The notes beneath the pieces are model-generated. The model was not told the origin of the DNA. It ran no database searches and saw only the letters and a list, made by a program, of their open reading frames with translations. DNA of 64,000 bases from Bacilli bacterium (lineage in GTDB: Bacteria > Bacillota_I > Bacilli_A > RFN20 > CAG-826). This document shows, piece after piece, positions 8,846 to 17,011 of this stretch (the first letter of the stretch is position 1; each line of letters opens with the position of its first letter). Position numbers and translations under genes: made by a program. The stretch is from NCBI GenBank assembly GCA_017429285.1, contig JAFRPF010000016.1:62001-126000 (forward strand). The letters run 5' to 3'.

Positions 8846-9977
8846 AATAAAATCATTCTTCACTTCCTTTATTAAAAAAGACGCCACAAAAACGGTGGTA
8901 ACCTCTCTCTGGTGCGCTTTATTAGGTTTGATATTAGGATTTATTATCCTCTTAATTATTAACGCTAGAGATGCCGCTTTTGGGATGACTTCCGTACTTG
9001 GTAATTATTTAATATTCTCCTCTCATAGTGATCGGCTTAATTATTTTGGTCAAGCTTTAGCTAAAACTGCGCCATTAATTGCGATGAGTTTATCGATATT
9101 AGTGTGCTATAAAGCGGGATTATTTAATTTAGGTGGCTCTGGCCAATATTCTATCGCTGTTATTATCATCACCTTATTAGGTGTCGGGGCTAATATGCCG
9201 TGGTGGTTTGTTTTAATTATCGCCATGATCGGCGCGGCTATCTGGTCGATGATATCTGGCGCTTTAAAAGCCTTCTTTAATGTGAACGAAGTGATATCCG
9301 GTATTATGCTAAACTGGATCGCTTTATATTTAACTAACGGTATCTTATCTAGTAACACCTCTATATGGGACTCTGCACATTCAGAATCATATCGAATCAG
9401 TAGTGGTTCTAATTCCTTTATCCCATCTATCGGTTTAGAGCATGTTTTTGCCGGTAATCAAATTGTCGGACTAGGGATGATTTTAATATTAGTCGTAGTC
9501 GCTATTATCTATATCTTATTTAAAAAGAGTACTGTGGGATATGAACTTAAAGCGACAGGATTTAATCCTGATGCGGCGAAATACGCTGGTATTAACTATG
9601 TTAAAAATGTTCTTATTGCCACAGCGATTTCCGGTGCTTTAGCTGGTTTAGCTGCGGTCTTAAATTTACAAAACGGCTTTACTTCTTGGCGATTATCTAG
9701 TGTTACTCCAGAAATTGGTTTCCAAGGTATCTCCGCCGCCTTCTTAGGAGGCTTACATCCAATTGGCATCATCTTCTCATCTTATTTCATCATCCATATT
9801 AGTGAAGGCGGATCGATGATTACTGATTTAGGCTTTGCTCCAGAAGTAGCATCAATTATGACTTCAGTCATCATCTATCTCTCTGGTTTTACGGCCTTTA
9901 TGAAAGAGATGATTCGTAAAAACGAAATCAAGGATGAACTTAATAGATTAAATAGAGAAAAGGAGAAGAAATCATGA
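8838..9977 (+). CDS. Nucleoside ABC importer permease 1
   Basis: A membrane protein of about 379 residues of the BPD_transp_2 (RbsC/NupB/YufP) family. About ten hydrophobic segments are visible. KAGLFNLGGSGQY and the cytoplasmic coupling motif region KATGFNPDAAKYAGI followed by ISGALAGLAAV and GISAAFLGG are hallmarks of this permease family. AGGAGG at 8827-8832 favours the second ATG of the ATGATG pair (8838) over 8835. The gene overlaps the ATPase end and its stop overlaps the next ATG, so the operon is translationally coupled. Confidence 0.88.
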   Translation: MNKIKSFFTSFIKKDATKTVVTSLWCALLGLILGFIILLIINARDAAFGMTSVLGNYLIFSSHSDRLNYFGQALAKTAPLIAMSLSILVCYKAGLFNLGGSGQYSIAVIIITLLGVGANMPWWFVLIIAMIGAAIWSMISGALKAFFNVNEVISGIMLNWIALYLTNGILSSNTSIWDSAHSESYRISSGSNSFIPSIGLEHVFAGNQIVGLGMILILVVVAIIYILFKKSTVGYELKATGFNPDAAKYAGINYVKNVLIATAISGALAGLAAVLNLQNGFTSWRLSSVTPEIGFQGISAAFLGGLHPIGIIFSSYFIIHISEGGSMITDLGFAPEVASIMTSVIIYLSGFTAFMKEMIRKNEIKDELNRLNREKEKKS

Positions 9978-10930
9978 TTATTACATTATCGATATTATCT
10001 TTCCTTTTAGCTTATGTTTCTGTTTTAACGATTACCGCGTTAGGAGGTATGTTCTCCGAAAAAAGCGGTACCGTGGCTTTATCATTAGAAGGTTCGATGA
10101 CTATTGGTGCCTTTTCTAGTGGTGTAGCGATGTATTTATTACCGACTTATTTACCAGATGGATTATGCGCGATTATCGTGATATTAGTAGCAATAATTAG
10201 TAGTGGACTTTATTCCCTCTTATTAGCCTTAGCTTGTATCACTTTTAAAGCTAATCAAACACTAATTGGTACAGCATTAAATATCTTAAGTACCGCTTTA
10301 GCGGTAGTTATTATTAAACAGATAACGATAACCGAAGCTTTACCAGTGGGTAATTCTAGGTTAAGTTTCAATCGCTTCTATGAGATATTTAATTTCAATT
10401 TATTCGGTTTACAAGGGGTCAGATTTAACTGGCTAATCTTTATCGTTTTAGCCTTAATACCAATTATCTATGTTGTCATTTATAAAACAAAGTTTGGTTT
10501 AAGATTATCAAGTTGTGGTGAAAATCCTTCTAGCGCCGATTCTTTAGGAATCAATGTTAATAAGACTAGATATATCGGTGTCATATTATCTGGATTATTT
10601 GCTGGCTTCGGTGGCTTATTATTAATTAGCATGAACGCAGAATGGGAATTTGCAAATGGGGCGAGTGGATTTGGTTTCCTCGCTTTAGCGGTTTTAATCT
10701 TCGGTCAATGGAAACCTCTATATATCTTCCTAGGAGCCTTTATCTTCTCCTTATTTAAGACCTTATCAGTGGTTTATCCATCTATCGACTTCTTAGCGAA
10801 TTTAGGTATCTCTTCCTATTTCTATTTAGCTTTGCCTTATGTCGTCTGTTTAATTGTTTTAGTTTTTACTAGTAAAAAGAATGTGGGACCAAAAGCACTA
10901 GGTGTTCCGTATGATAAAGGCAAACGATAA
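9974..10930 (+). CDS. Nucleoside ABC importer permease 2
   Basis: A 318-aa partner permease (NupC/YufQ-like). It has ALGGMFSEKSGTVALSLEG near the N-terminus and a coupling region LRLSSCGENPSSADSLGINV, followed by LSGLFAGFGGLLL, matching the second permease of BMP-type importers. About eight hydrophobic segments are seen. ATG overlaps the preceding stop (ATGA), with GGAGAAG as ribosome site. With the other subunits it completes a receptor-ATPase-permease-permease importer, most likely for nucleosides, which would suit an organism with reduced biosynthesis. Confidence 0.88.
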   Translation: MIITLSILSFLLAYVSVLTITALGGMFSEKSGTVALSLEGSMTIGAFSSGVAMYLLPTYLPDGLCAIIVILVAIISSGLYSLLLALACITFKANQTLIGTALNILSTALAVVIIKQITITEALPVGNSRLSFNRFYEIFNFNLFGLQGVRFNWLIFIVLALIPIIYVVIYKTKFGLRLSSCGENPSSADSLGINVNKTRYIGVILSGLFAGFGGLLLISMNAEWEFANGASGFGFLALAVLIFGQWKPLYIFLGAFIFSLFKTLSVVYPSIDFLANLGISSYFYLALPYVVCLIVLVFTSKKNVGPKALGVPYDKGKR

Positions 10931-10965
10931 GTTTTATATCTCATGTTATTTATAAAAAACATAGA

Positions 10966-10975
10966 GCATTAATGC
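10966..10975. repeat. Palindrome GCATTAATGC, copy 1
   Basis: A perfect 10-base palindrome inside a 14-base stretch (AGCATTAATGCCAC) that recurs at 13024-13037 on the other side of the lipoprotein gene. Could be an operator or chance. Confidence 0.4.
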
Positions 10976-11029
10976 CACCTTTAATCTTGAGAACTATAAA
11001 TATAATAGGTAATATAAAATTAGACATCC

Positions 11030-11049
11030 GTTAAACAAGTTAGTTTAAC
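11030..11049. repeat. Inverted repeat before the HxH lipoprotein
   Basis: GTTAAAC and GTTTAAC are perfect 7-base arms around a 6-base spacer in the leader of the next gene. TATAAT at 11001-11006 would place it in the 5' UTR. No T run follows, so it is more likely an operator or leader hairpin than a terminator. Confidence 0.45.
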
Positions 11050-11091
11050 TACATAACAATAATATTTTCATTAAAGTAGTAGGGGGTTTAT

Positions 11092-12927
11092 ATGAAAAAG
11101 AATTTATACGCATTATTATTAGCTTCTCTATTAGCTTTTTCTCTGCCTAGCTGCGCGAAGAAAGATAATAAGGGATCTAGTAATAGTGGTTCAGAAACAT
11201 CTAGTTCTGAACATGTCCATCAATATGATGAACATGGTGTTTGCCCGGAAGATGGAGCTTATGAAGGAATTAGTAAAAAAGCCACGGAAGAAGATCCTAT
11301 CGTTTTAAATAATCTAGTGGCTGGTAAAGAATACTTTGTAAGAGCGGAAATTGAAAAAGGCAAAACCAACATGTTTCACTTTCAAGGTGATTTAAAACCA
11401 GACTCTGATAAATGCCGGTTTTGGGAAAGAGTGGGTAACTCATGGAACGATATCAGTCAGCATATGTCTTATGACTTTTCCAGCGAAAGTGACGGATATA
11501 TGTATGTTCGTTATGTATCCACTGAAGATGCTAATGAAGTCAAATTGTGGACTTCATTACATGAACATACAGTGACTAGTTCCGTATATGGATTCTGTGA
11601 AGAATGTTATGAATATGCTGGCCAAACATTTAAATTAGGTGAGCAAATCGCTATTGATCCTTTAGAACCTAATAAAACTTATTTCATGAGATTTACGGGT
11701 TTAGATAAACAAGGTCGATATAAACTAAATATCGAAAGAGGATTTAAAGACGCTAATGAGAAATTATTTACCTGGGGTGCGAATGGTCGTAGCGGCTTTG
11801 AAGAAGTAGATTTAATTAATAATGACGCTCCATTAGGATTTGATAGTCTCTATATTAGTTATAGTGTTTACTTTGAAGATAATAGTGTGACTATATCCTT
11901 AGCTAATTTAGAAGTTGACGCCGTTGGTTATCGTCTGAGCGATGGAGAATATTTAGGTGAAGAATTAACTAATGATGCCTTATTAACGTTAAAGACTGTT
12001 GAACAAGGTAAAAGCTATTATCGTATCGAAGTCTCTCCCGGAGATTTATATACCTTCACAATGGGCGCAGAATTAGCTAATCGTAGCTTTGATGATGAAA
12101 TTCAATTCTATACGAGAAAAGAAGGCGTAAACACTAACATCAAACAATTAATAGATGTGGCCTTTATTATGCCAGAAGCTCCTGATGGATATTTATATAT
12201 TTCCATTGATATTGATGAAGATTATACCGCTCCATATTTTGGCTTAAAAGATATGAACTCTAATATGGGCATTACCGATGATGGCTTTTTCGTCGGTTAT
12301 AGTTTAAAGCCAGGTTCACACTATCTTCCAGCCATGAGAGAAGGACAAATGTTTTTCTATAAATTTGATGTTTATTTAGATCATACATATAGGCTTAATA
12401 ACATATCTGATTTCTCAATAGATGATTTCCATTTCTATGGCCATAATAAAAATTCCGAACAATATGATTCAATCAGTTATAGCGATGGTATTTCTATTGA
12501 AAGCAGTAGTCCTTATGACTATGTCATATTAAAACTTATACCAACTAAAGAATGTGACGGCTCTTTTGGTTTTACCATTAGTCATGGTGGACATTTAAAT
12601 AGTGTTAATGTTTGTACTTACGATCATATCTTTGTAGGAAGCACATTAAGAAATGGTAGTTCCCTTTGGTTTAGTCTTAGTTTAGGTGATAAAGATTTCT
12701 ATCGTTTCAAAGTCGAAGAAGGTAAAGAATATACATTTACACCAAATTTAACCGATAATAATGCAATTACTTATTATTCTTGTGTCGACACTAATTATGT
12801 CCCATTCTCCTGGGATGGAAGTAAGAGAACATTATCATCAGAAGATGGTTATGTCTATATTATTGTTTACGCTGAAACTCAAGCGATAAGTGGCACCATA
12901 AAGTTAGAAGTTAGCGATATACAGTAA
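11092..12927 (+). CDS. Large lipoprotein of unknown function with HxH/Cys motifs
   Basis: A 611-aa lipoprotein: signal peptide, lipobox LPSC, Ser-rich linker, then a beta-rich soluble region. Two short His/Cys clusters stand out. HVHQYDEHGVCPEDG at about 41-55 and LHEHTVTSSVYGFCEECYEY at about 161-180 resemble the HxH...GxCxxC elements common in secreted proteins of gut Firmicutes, and could bind metal or be small structural modules. The remainder has repeated 'LxxGKxYYxxxV' beta-strand patterns suggestive of several similar beta-sandwich domains. AGGGGG before ATG is the ribosome site. It may belong to the importer neighbourhood but has its own promoter signals. Function unknown. Confidence 0.6.
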   Translation: MKKNLYALLLASLLAFSLPSCAKKDNKGSSNSGSETSSSEHVHQYDEHGVCPEDGAYEGISKKATEEDPIVLNNLVAGKEYFVRAEIEKGKTNMFHFQGDLKPDSDKCRFWERVGNSWNDISQHMSYDFSSESDGYMYVRYVSTEDANEVKLWTSLHEHTVTSSVYGFCEECYEYAGQTFKLGEQIAIDPLEPNKTYFMRFTGLDKQGRYKLNIERGFKDANEKLFTWGANGRSGFEEVDLINNDAPLGFDSLYISYSVYFEDNSVTISLANLEVDAVGYRLSDGEYLGEELTNDALLTLKTVEQGKSYYRIEVSPGDLYTFTMGAELANRSFDDEIQFYTRKEGVNTNIKQLIDVAFIMPEAPDGYLYISIDIDEDYTAPYFGLKDMNSNMGITDDGFFVGYSLKPGSHYLPAMREGQMFFYKFDVYLDHTYRLNNISDFSIDDFHFYGHNKNSEQYDSISYSDGISIESSSPYDYVILKLIPTKECDGSFGFTISHGGHLNSVNVCTYDHIFVGSTLRNGSSLWFSLSLGDKDFYRFKVEEGKEYTFTPNLTDNNAITYYSCVDTNYVPFSWDGSKRTLSSEDGYVYIIVYAETQAISGTIKLEVSDIQ

Positions 12928-12962
12928 CACAAAATTAAGAAAACTCTTAGTTAACTGAAAGG

Positions 12963-13000
12963 TACCCCAAATCCTAGACATTAGGAAAGGGGTATTTTTT
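12963..13000 (+). terminator. Terminator of the ACCCC...GGGGT type (copy 2)
   Basis: TACCCC (12963-12968) pairs with GGGGTA (12989-12994), with an inner TCCTA/TTAGGA stem, then six T. Very similar in its 5' arm to the terminator at 5994-6026. Confidence 0.85.
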
Positions 13001-13024
13001 CTTTGGAATTATTGCATCACACAA

Positions 13025-13034
13025 GCATTAATGC
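13025..13034. repeat. Palindrome GCATTAATGC, copy 2
   Basis: Second copy of the 14-base stretch seen at 10965-10978. The surrounding 13001-13190 holds no ORF I can support; a short AACC...GGTT hairpin with T residues lies near 13162-13180. Confidence 0.4.
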
Positions 13035-13190
13035 CACTAAAGCAATTGGCAACAATTTCAATTAAATCCTAAAGACAATTTTAGATAAGTTAATCATATT
13101 TGGTTATGCTTCATTTTGAAATAATGCTCTTTTCAATTAGAAAAAAATAAAGTAAACAAACAACCTGATAGTGGTTTTTTCAAATATTTT

Positions 13191-13209
13191 TTATTTACAA
13201 AGTAAATAA
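13191..13209. repeat. Perfect palindrome next to the CIRCE element
   Basis: TTATTTAC-AAA-GTAAATAA has perfect 8-base arms and lies two bases before the CIRCE left arm. It could be a second operator at the same promoter. Confidence 0.5.
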
Positions 13210-13211
13210 AG

Positions 13212-13238
13212 TTAGCACTCTAAGGGGTTGAGTGCTTG
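13212..13238 (+). promoter_or_regulatory. CIRCE operator (HrcA site)
   Basis: TTAGCACTC, a 9-base spacer and GAGTGCTTG match CIRCE (TTAGCACTC-N9-GAGTGCTAA) at 16 of 18 arm positions. HrcA binding to CIRCE represses heat-shock genes in Firmicutes and Mollicutes. A perfect copy precedes clpB at 22503-22529; in both places TACAATAG follows downstream. No chaperone gene is nearby here: the next features are a folded RNA and a surface-protein gene. Confidence 0.8.
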
Positions 13239-13239
13239 A

Positions 13240-13260
13240 TTCTTCTTCTTCTTCTTCTTC
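13240..13260 (+). repeat. (TTC)7 simple repeat in a promoter spacer
   Basis: Seven uninterrupted TTC units lie between CIRCE and a TACAAT -10 (13262-13267). Slippage in such tracts can change promoter spacing; a GAA tract controls vlhA genes in Mycoplasma gallisepticum. Confidence 0.85.
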
Positions 13261-13261
13261 T

Positions 13262-13267
13262 TACAAT
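13262..13267 (+). promoter_or_regulatory. -10 element TACAAT
   Basis: TACAATAG is identical to the sequence downstream of the clpB CIRCE (22538-22545). A -35-like TTGAGT (13228-13233) overlaps the CIRCE right arm, but the spacing is 28 bases because of the TTC tract. Predicted start of transcription is near 13274. Confidence 0.5.
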
Positions 13268-13273
13268 AGTCGC

Positions 13274-13485
13274 ATAGAGCGACTCCCCATTAGGGGGAGA
13301 ACCTGAGGTCAGAGGTTCTCCACCGAAGTCGAAATTGCTCTATTTGACTGGATTAGAAAAAAGAATCACGGTGCACATGACTCTTAATGTTCTCTTCTAG
13401 TCACGTCAGTGGCGTTAGCAGTCGCGCAAGAGGCGCATAAGAACTCGCTAACAAGCTGACAAAAATCACTAGATTGATGTTTTTT
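13274..13485 (+). ncRNA. Unassigned structured RNA or long 5' leader
   Basis: Two compact folds can be drawn. Fold 1 has stem ATAGAGC (13274-13280)/GCTCTAT (13337-13343) enclosing GACT/AGTC. Inside is a three-way junction with hairpins CCCC-ATTA-GGGG (13285-13296) and GAGAACCT/AGGTTCTC (13297-13320). Fold 2 is a nested arm: TCTAGT/ACTAGA (13396-13401/13468-13473), GTCAG/CTGAC, GTTAGC/GCTAAC and GCGC/GCGC. GTTCT (13389-13393) could also pair with AGAAC in the internal loop as a pseudoknot. A T run follows at 13480-13485. It matches no SRP, tmRNA, RNase P, 6S or riboswitch signature I know. It could be a small RNA or the leader of the 991-aa gene. No ORF is seen in it. Confidence 0.5.
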
Positions 13486-13593
13486 GGCGTATGGATGAAA
13501 TAGGTAATCCAAACAAAAAGAAATAATCAATCAAAGATTTATTCATACTCTAAGGTTAAAGGACCTAGAGATTTACGAAAGGAGAGAACAAAT

Positions 13594-16569
13594 ATGAATA
13601 AATTATTTACAAAGATCGTCGGTGTTGTTTTAGGTGCAACCATGGCGGTCGGAGTAGGCGTTGCTGTTGCTAGTAATAGTAAGGTTAGTGAAGTTAACGC
13701 TGCTGCTGGTGATAAAGTTACTAAAACTTTAACGTTTACGTCTAATTTTTATGGCATTAGCACAACACAAGGAAATCAGACTTTGACTGGTGATGGTGCT
13801 ACTTACGGATTTGAATTTGTCAAAGGTAGTGGCACAGGTGCAAAAGCTTCTGGCAGTTCACCAAGCTCAACCTCATATGTTTTATTTGGAAAAAGCGGTG
13901 TTTATTTTAGAAATACATCTGCTCCAGCAAATTCGTATATTTCAGCTATAAGCTGGACTTATTCTAGTGGTGTTTCAACAAACGTCGTCCTTGGTATTGG
14001 ATATGGTGCTAGCGCATTAGATGCTAGTGCTTCTGTTACAAATCAACCGAAAGCGACACAAAGTGGTACTGTTAGTTTGACTCCAACCGATACCAGCAAA
14101 AGTTATTTTATAATTAAGGTTACTAACGCTTATAACTGCCAATGGAAAAGTTTTTCTGTGACCTGGACCGAAAAAGCCTCGTCAAAAACTCTTTCTAGCA
14201 TTTCTTTGGGCGGATCTTATCCAAAATCATTTTATACTGGCGATACTTTTAGCCATACTGGAATGACTGTTACTGCCAATTATAGCGATTCTACTAGTGC
14301 TGATGTCACAAGTAGTGCAACTTGGTCGTCACCTGACATGTCTACTACAGGAGAAAAAACCGTTACGGTATCATATACGGAAGGTACTACAAAAACAGCT
14401 GATTATGTCATCACAGTTACTGCTGCACCTACAGCTGTATCAGCTGAAGTCATAAATGACATGAGTAAAAAAGCATATTATGTAGGTGATCCATATGATG
14501 TTGATGGTTTAACTCTTAGAGTTACATATGATAACTCTGATACTAGAGATTTTGATTTCAAAACAGAATTAACAAAAGATACAGACTATATACTTGACCA
14601 TGATAATGCTGTATTAGGTGATGTTGAACTTTATTTGTCAGGAGAATATCTTGGATGCGAATTTGATTTCACTGTTGAAGGTATTACAGTCAGTGCCGCT
14701 CCACAAAAGTACACGATTACTGGGCCTTCTACGACTCAAGCTTCTGGCACAGGATTGACTGTTGAAACTCTTAATGAATACTATCCAATCGATAGTAGCG
14801 CATATATTGAATGGACTGCTGTTTCTGGAAGTGCTTATGGTTCATCAACCTCTGCAATGAGATTTGGTACCAGCACTGCTTCAGCTTCTGGTTATGTTAC
14901 CTTGAGTCTTAAAGAAAATGCGCCTATTTACTTTACTAAAGTAGTTGTTAATGCAAAGACATGGAGTAGCGAAACTGGCAATACTCTAAAAGTTAATAAT
15001 TCAACTAAAGTAGTTACGACTAGCTATGAAGATTATGAGTTTTCAATTGAAAGCGATGCAACAAGTATTAATTTCGGTAATGGAACCAAACGTGTTAACA
15101 TCTACGCAATTGATGTTTATTATGGTGAAAAAACACCTGTATTGCATGTTAGTTCTGCTTCTGTCGAAGCTGCGATTAACACAAATTCAACTCATGTAAC
15201 ATTTACATACGATAATTACACACCAACGAGTTATGATGCTGTTGTAAAATCAGGAAGTTCATTAAGTAAATCTGCCATCGCTTTTGACACTAGCGTAACT
15301 CCGCATAAAGCTACTATTACTACTGGAAATACTACAGGCACTACAGTGTTTACCATTACTGGAACTGGAGGCGACAAATCTGCTTCTGTTGATGTTGCAG
15401 TTAATGTTACTAATCCTCGTAACATTATAAATTTGGAAATCACTACAGCAGGAACTTTAACATTCAAAGTTGGCCAAGCATTTGATGTTGGAAACCTTGT
15501 TGTTACTGCTACATTTGACGCTGATCCAACAACTGTTGTTTATTCAAAAGCGAATGAAAATTTGGGCGAATTAACATTCAGTCCTGAAATTGGATACGAA
15601 TTCGTTGAAGCTGACATTGGTTCTCAAACTATCAACATCAGCAAAGCGGTTGGAACTGGTGACGAGAGCACAAGTTATATCGTTACTGTTTCTGATAAGG
15701 ATTATGCTGCTGCAGTTACTTCGATTGATAATTTATGGGATGGCCAAAAAGTCTATTTCTCAAACGGCACTGATAGTGCGTTCCCAATGTATACTTCAGG
15801 AAACAATGTTTCCTCAGTTAGCGCAACTATTCACAGTTCAAAAGGCATAGATATTGTTTCTACAACCGCATATCAGTATACAGTTGGCAGAGAAAAAGTC
15901 GATGATACTGTTTATTACACTTTTGCATTAGTTGATAATAACACAATTTATTATTTAAAGGATGCTGGTACAACTAGTACAAATGCAATTGCTAAAACAA
16001 CGGACAAAACTGATAATACAATTTACTGGACAATTTCAGCGGGAGCAAAAGACGGTCAATGGCACATTGTTAATAAGAGCAATACAGACAAACCAACACT
16101 TCAAGTAAATGGAACTTATTTATCTTGTTATAACAATAACCAAACAGACCCGTATTTATATGCTGTTACGTCATATAGCAAAGAAGCTGTTGCAGAATCG
16201 TTCAAACAAAATGCCCTACACTTTGCGGATTATGATCCTTCTCAATCAACAAAAGGAAAGGATACTGGTGCTGGCTGGTGTAAAGACAGCGAACATAACT
16301 ATTATCAACACGCCAAGAACGTTTGGAATGCTATGACAAATGATGAAAGAGGCGCTGTTGATCAAGATGCGCTTGATAGATTATCTGCATGGGCATCAGC
16401 TAACGGCGATGTCTTGAATGGAACAAATGTACTTTCAACAAGAACATCAATTAGTTCTCTTTTACGTGAAGGTTCTGCTGTTTCTATAGTTATCATTGTT
16501 TCATCAGCTGTTACCTTAACCGCTATAGGTGGTTACTTCTTCATTAGAAGACGTAAAAAACAATATTAA
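13594..16569 (+). CDS. Large Ig-like surface protein with C-terminal membrane anchor
   Basis: A 991-aa exported protein. Residues 1-37 form a signal peptide with a likely VNAAA cleavage region. A beta-rich N-terminal part (about 40-195) is followed by a Big_3-type Ig-like domain (about 203-280: KSFYTGDTFSHTGMTVTANYSD and the TGEKTVTVSY strand), a second related domain (280-365), a carbohydrate-module-like beta region (about 370-515), and further Ig-like segments. Near the end a helical stretch (about 865-955) precedes a single membrane helix (VSIVIIVSSAVTLTAIGG) and the basic tail RRRKKQY. No LPXTG motif is seen, so anchoring is by the helix. AAAGGAGAG before ATG is the ribosome site. Upstream lie the CIRCE, TTC tract and folded RNA. 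Likely adhesin or glycan-binding. Confidence 0.7.
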   Translation: MNKLFTKIVGVVLGATMAVGVGVAVASNSKVSEVNAAAGDKVTKTLTFTSNFYGISTTQGNQTLTGDGATYGFEFVKGSGTGAKASGSSPSSTSYVLFGKSGVYFRNTSAPANSYISAISWTYSSGVSTNVVLGIGYGASALDASASVTNQPKATQSGTVSLTPTDTSKSYFIIKVTNAYNCQWKSFSVTWTEKASSKTLSSISLGGSYPKSFYTGDTFSHTGMTVTANYSDSTSADVTSSATWSSPDMSTTGEKTVTVSYTEGTTKTADYVITVTAAPTAVSAEVINDMSKKAYYVGDPYDVDGLTLRVTYDNSDTRDFDFKTELTKDTDYILDHDNAVLGDVELYLSGEYLGCEFDFTVEGITVSAAPQKYTITGPSTTQASGTGLTVETLNEYYPIDSSAYIEWTAVSGSAYGSSTSAMRFGTSTASASGYVTLSLKENAPIYFTKVVVNAKTWSSETGNTLKVNNSTKVVTTSYEDYEFSIESDATSINFGNGTKRVNIYAIDVYYGEKTPVLHVSSASVEAAINTNSTHVTFTYDNYTPTSYDAVVKSGSSLSKSAIAFDTSVTPHKATITTGNTTGTTVFTITGTGGDKSASVDVAVNVTNPRNIINLEITTAGTLTFKVGQAFDVGNLVVTATFDADPTTVVYSKANENLGELTFSPEIGYEFVEADIGSQTINISKAVGTGDESTSYIVTVSDKDYAAAVTSIDNLWDGQKVYFSNGTDSAFPMYTSGNNVSSVSATIHSSKGIDIVSTTAYQYTVGREKVDDTVYYTFALVDNNTIYYLKDAGTTSTNAIAKTTDKTDNTIYWTISAGAKDGQWHIVNKSNTDKPTLQVNGTYLSCYNNNQTDPYLYAVTSYSKEAVAESFKQNALHFADYDPSQSTKGKDTGAGWCKDSEHNYYQHAKNVWNAMTNDERGAVDQDALDRLSAWASANGDVLNGTNVLSTRTSISSLLREGSAVSIVIIVSSAVTLTAIGGYFFIRRRKKQY

Positions 16570-16588
16570 TAATCTTTATTAGATAAAG

Positions 16589-16884
16589 GGGATTAGGAAC
16601 TTTTAGTTATGACCGACTAGGAAGTTCCTTCTTCCTTTATAGGTTTTAAAAATAGAACTTATAAAGGAGGAATAACAATCCTCTATATCATGATGTTCAT
16701 GCATCTAATTTATATTAGGGACATTATGATATGGGCAAATAGTGTGGTTCCTTTCGCTCCTAATAGGAGAGATAAGAGTTTAGTTCATAAACCACCACAA
16801 GATTTGTGACTTATTAATTTAATAAGTATAAGCCTGAATTATGAACACAGGTGACCGCTAACCAATATATTATTATTGGTTGAT
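16589..16884 (+). ncRNA. Chain of stable hairpins (possible structured RNA)
   Basis: At least seven stems stand in a row: AGGAACTT/AAGTTCCT with an inner TAGT/ACTA; CCTTTATA/TATAAAGG extended by GGTT/AACT; ATATCAT/ATGATAT with inner ATGT/ACAT and CTAAT/ATTAG; GTGGTT/AACCAC enclosing CTCC-TAATA-GGAG and GTTTA/TAAAC; ACTTATTA/TAATAAGT; CCTG/CAGG; and AACCAATA/TATTGGTT. The chain ends in the terminator at 16885-16940. No convincing ORF is present: a 39-codon frame from 16690 lies 19 bases from a GGAGG that sits inside a stem. It may be a 3' UTR element or a separate RNA. Confidence 0.45.
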
Positions 16885-16940
16885 AAAAAGCCCCAGCTCT
16901 ATGACCTAATTGACCGTTAGTGAGAGTGAGGCTTTTTATT
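16885..16940 (+). terminator. Strong terminator of the surface-protein unit
   Basis: AAAAAGCC (16885-16892) pairs perfectly with GGCTTTTT (16930-16937), with inner CTCT/AGAG and CTAA/TTAG stems. It separates the hairpin chain from the next gene. Confidence 0.8.
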
Positions 16941-16996
16941 ATCCTTATTATATATATTTATATAAAAAATATTTATATTAATTTATTAGATAAGTA

Positions 16997-17002
16997 TATA
17001 CT
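16997..17002 (+). promoter_or_regulatory. -10 element TATACT close to ATG (leaderless candidate)
   Basis: TATACT ends 9 bases before the ATG at 17012, with no Shine-Dalgarno between. No convincing -35 is seen. Confidence 0.45.
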
Positions 17003-17011
17003 TTAGATATT

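Noticed and set aside
13240-13260. CRISPR or satellite array
   Set aside because: Only a trinucleotide tract with no spacers; treated as a simple repeat.
13274-13349. Hammerhead ribozyme or purine-type riboswitch in the three-way junction
   Set aside because: The CUGANGA core is not matched (CTGAGGT instead), and the hairpin loops are too short for the kissing loops of purine riboswitches.
16690-16809. 39-codon ORF in the hairpin chain
   Set aside because: The nearest GGAGG is 19 bases from ATG and sits in a stem; the reading frame crosses several perfect hairpins.
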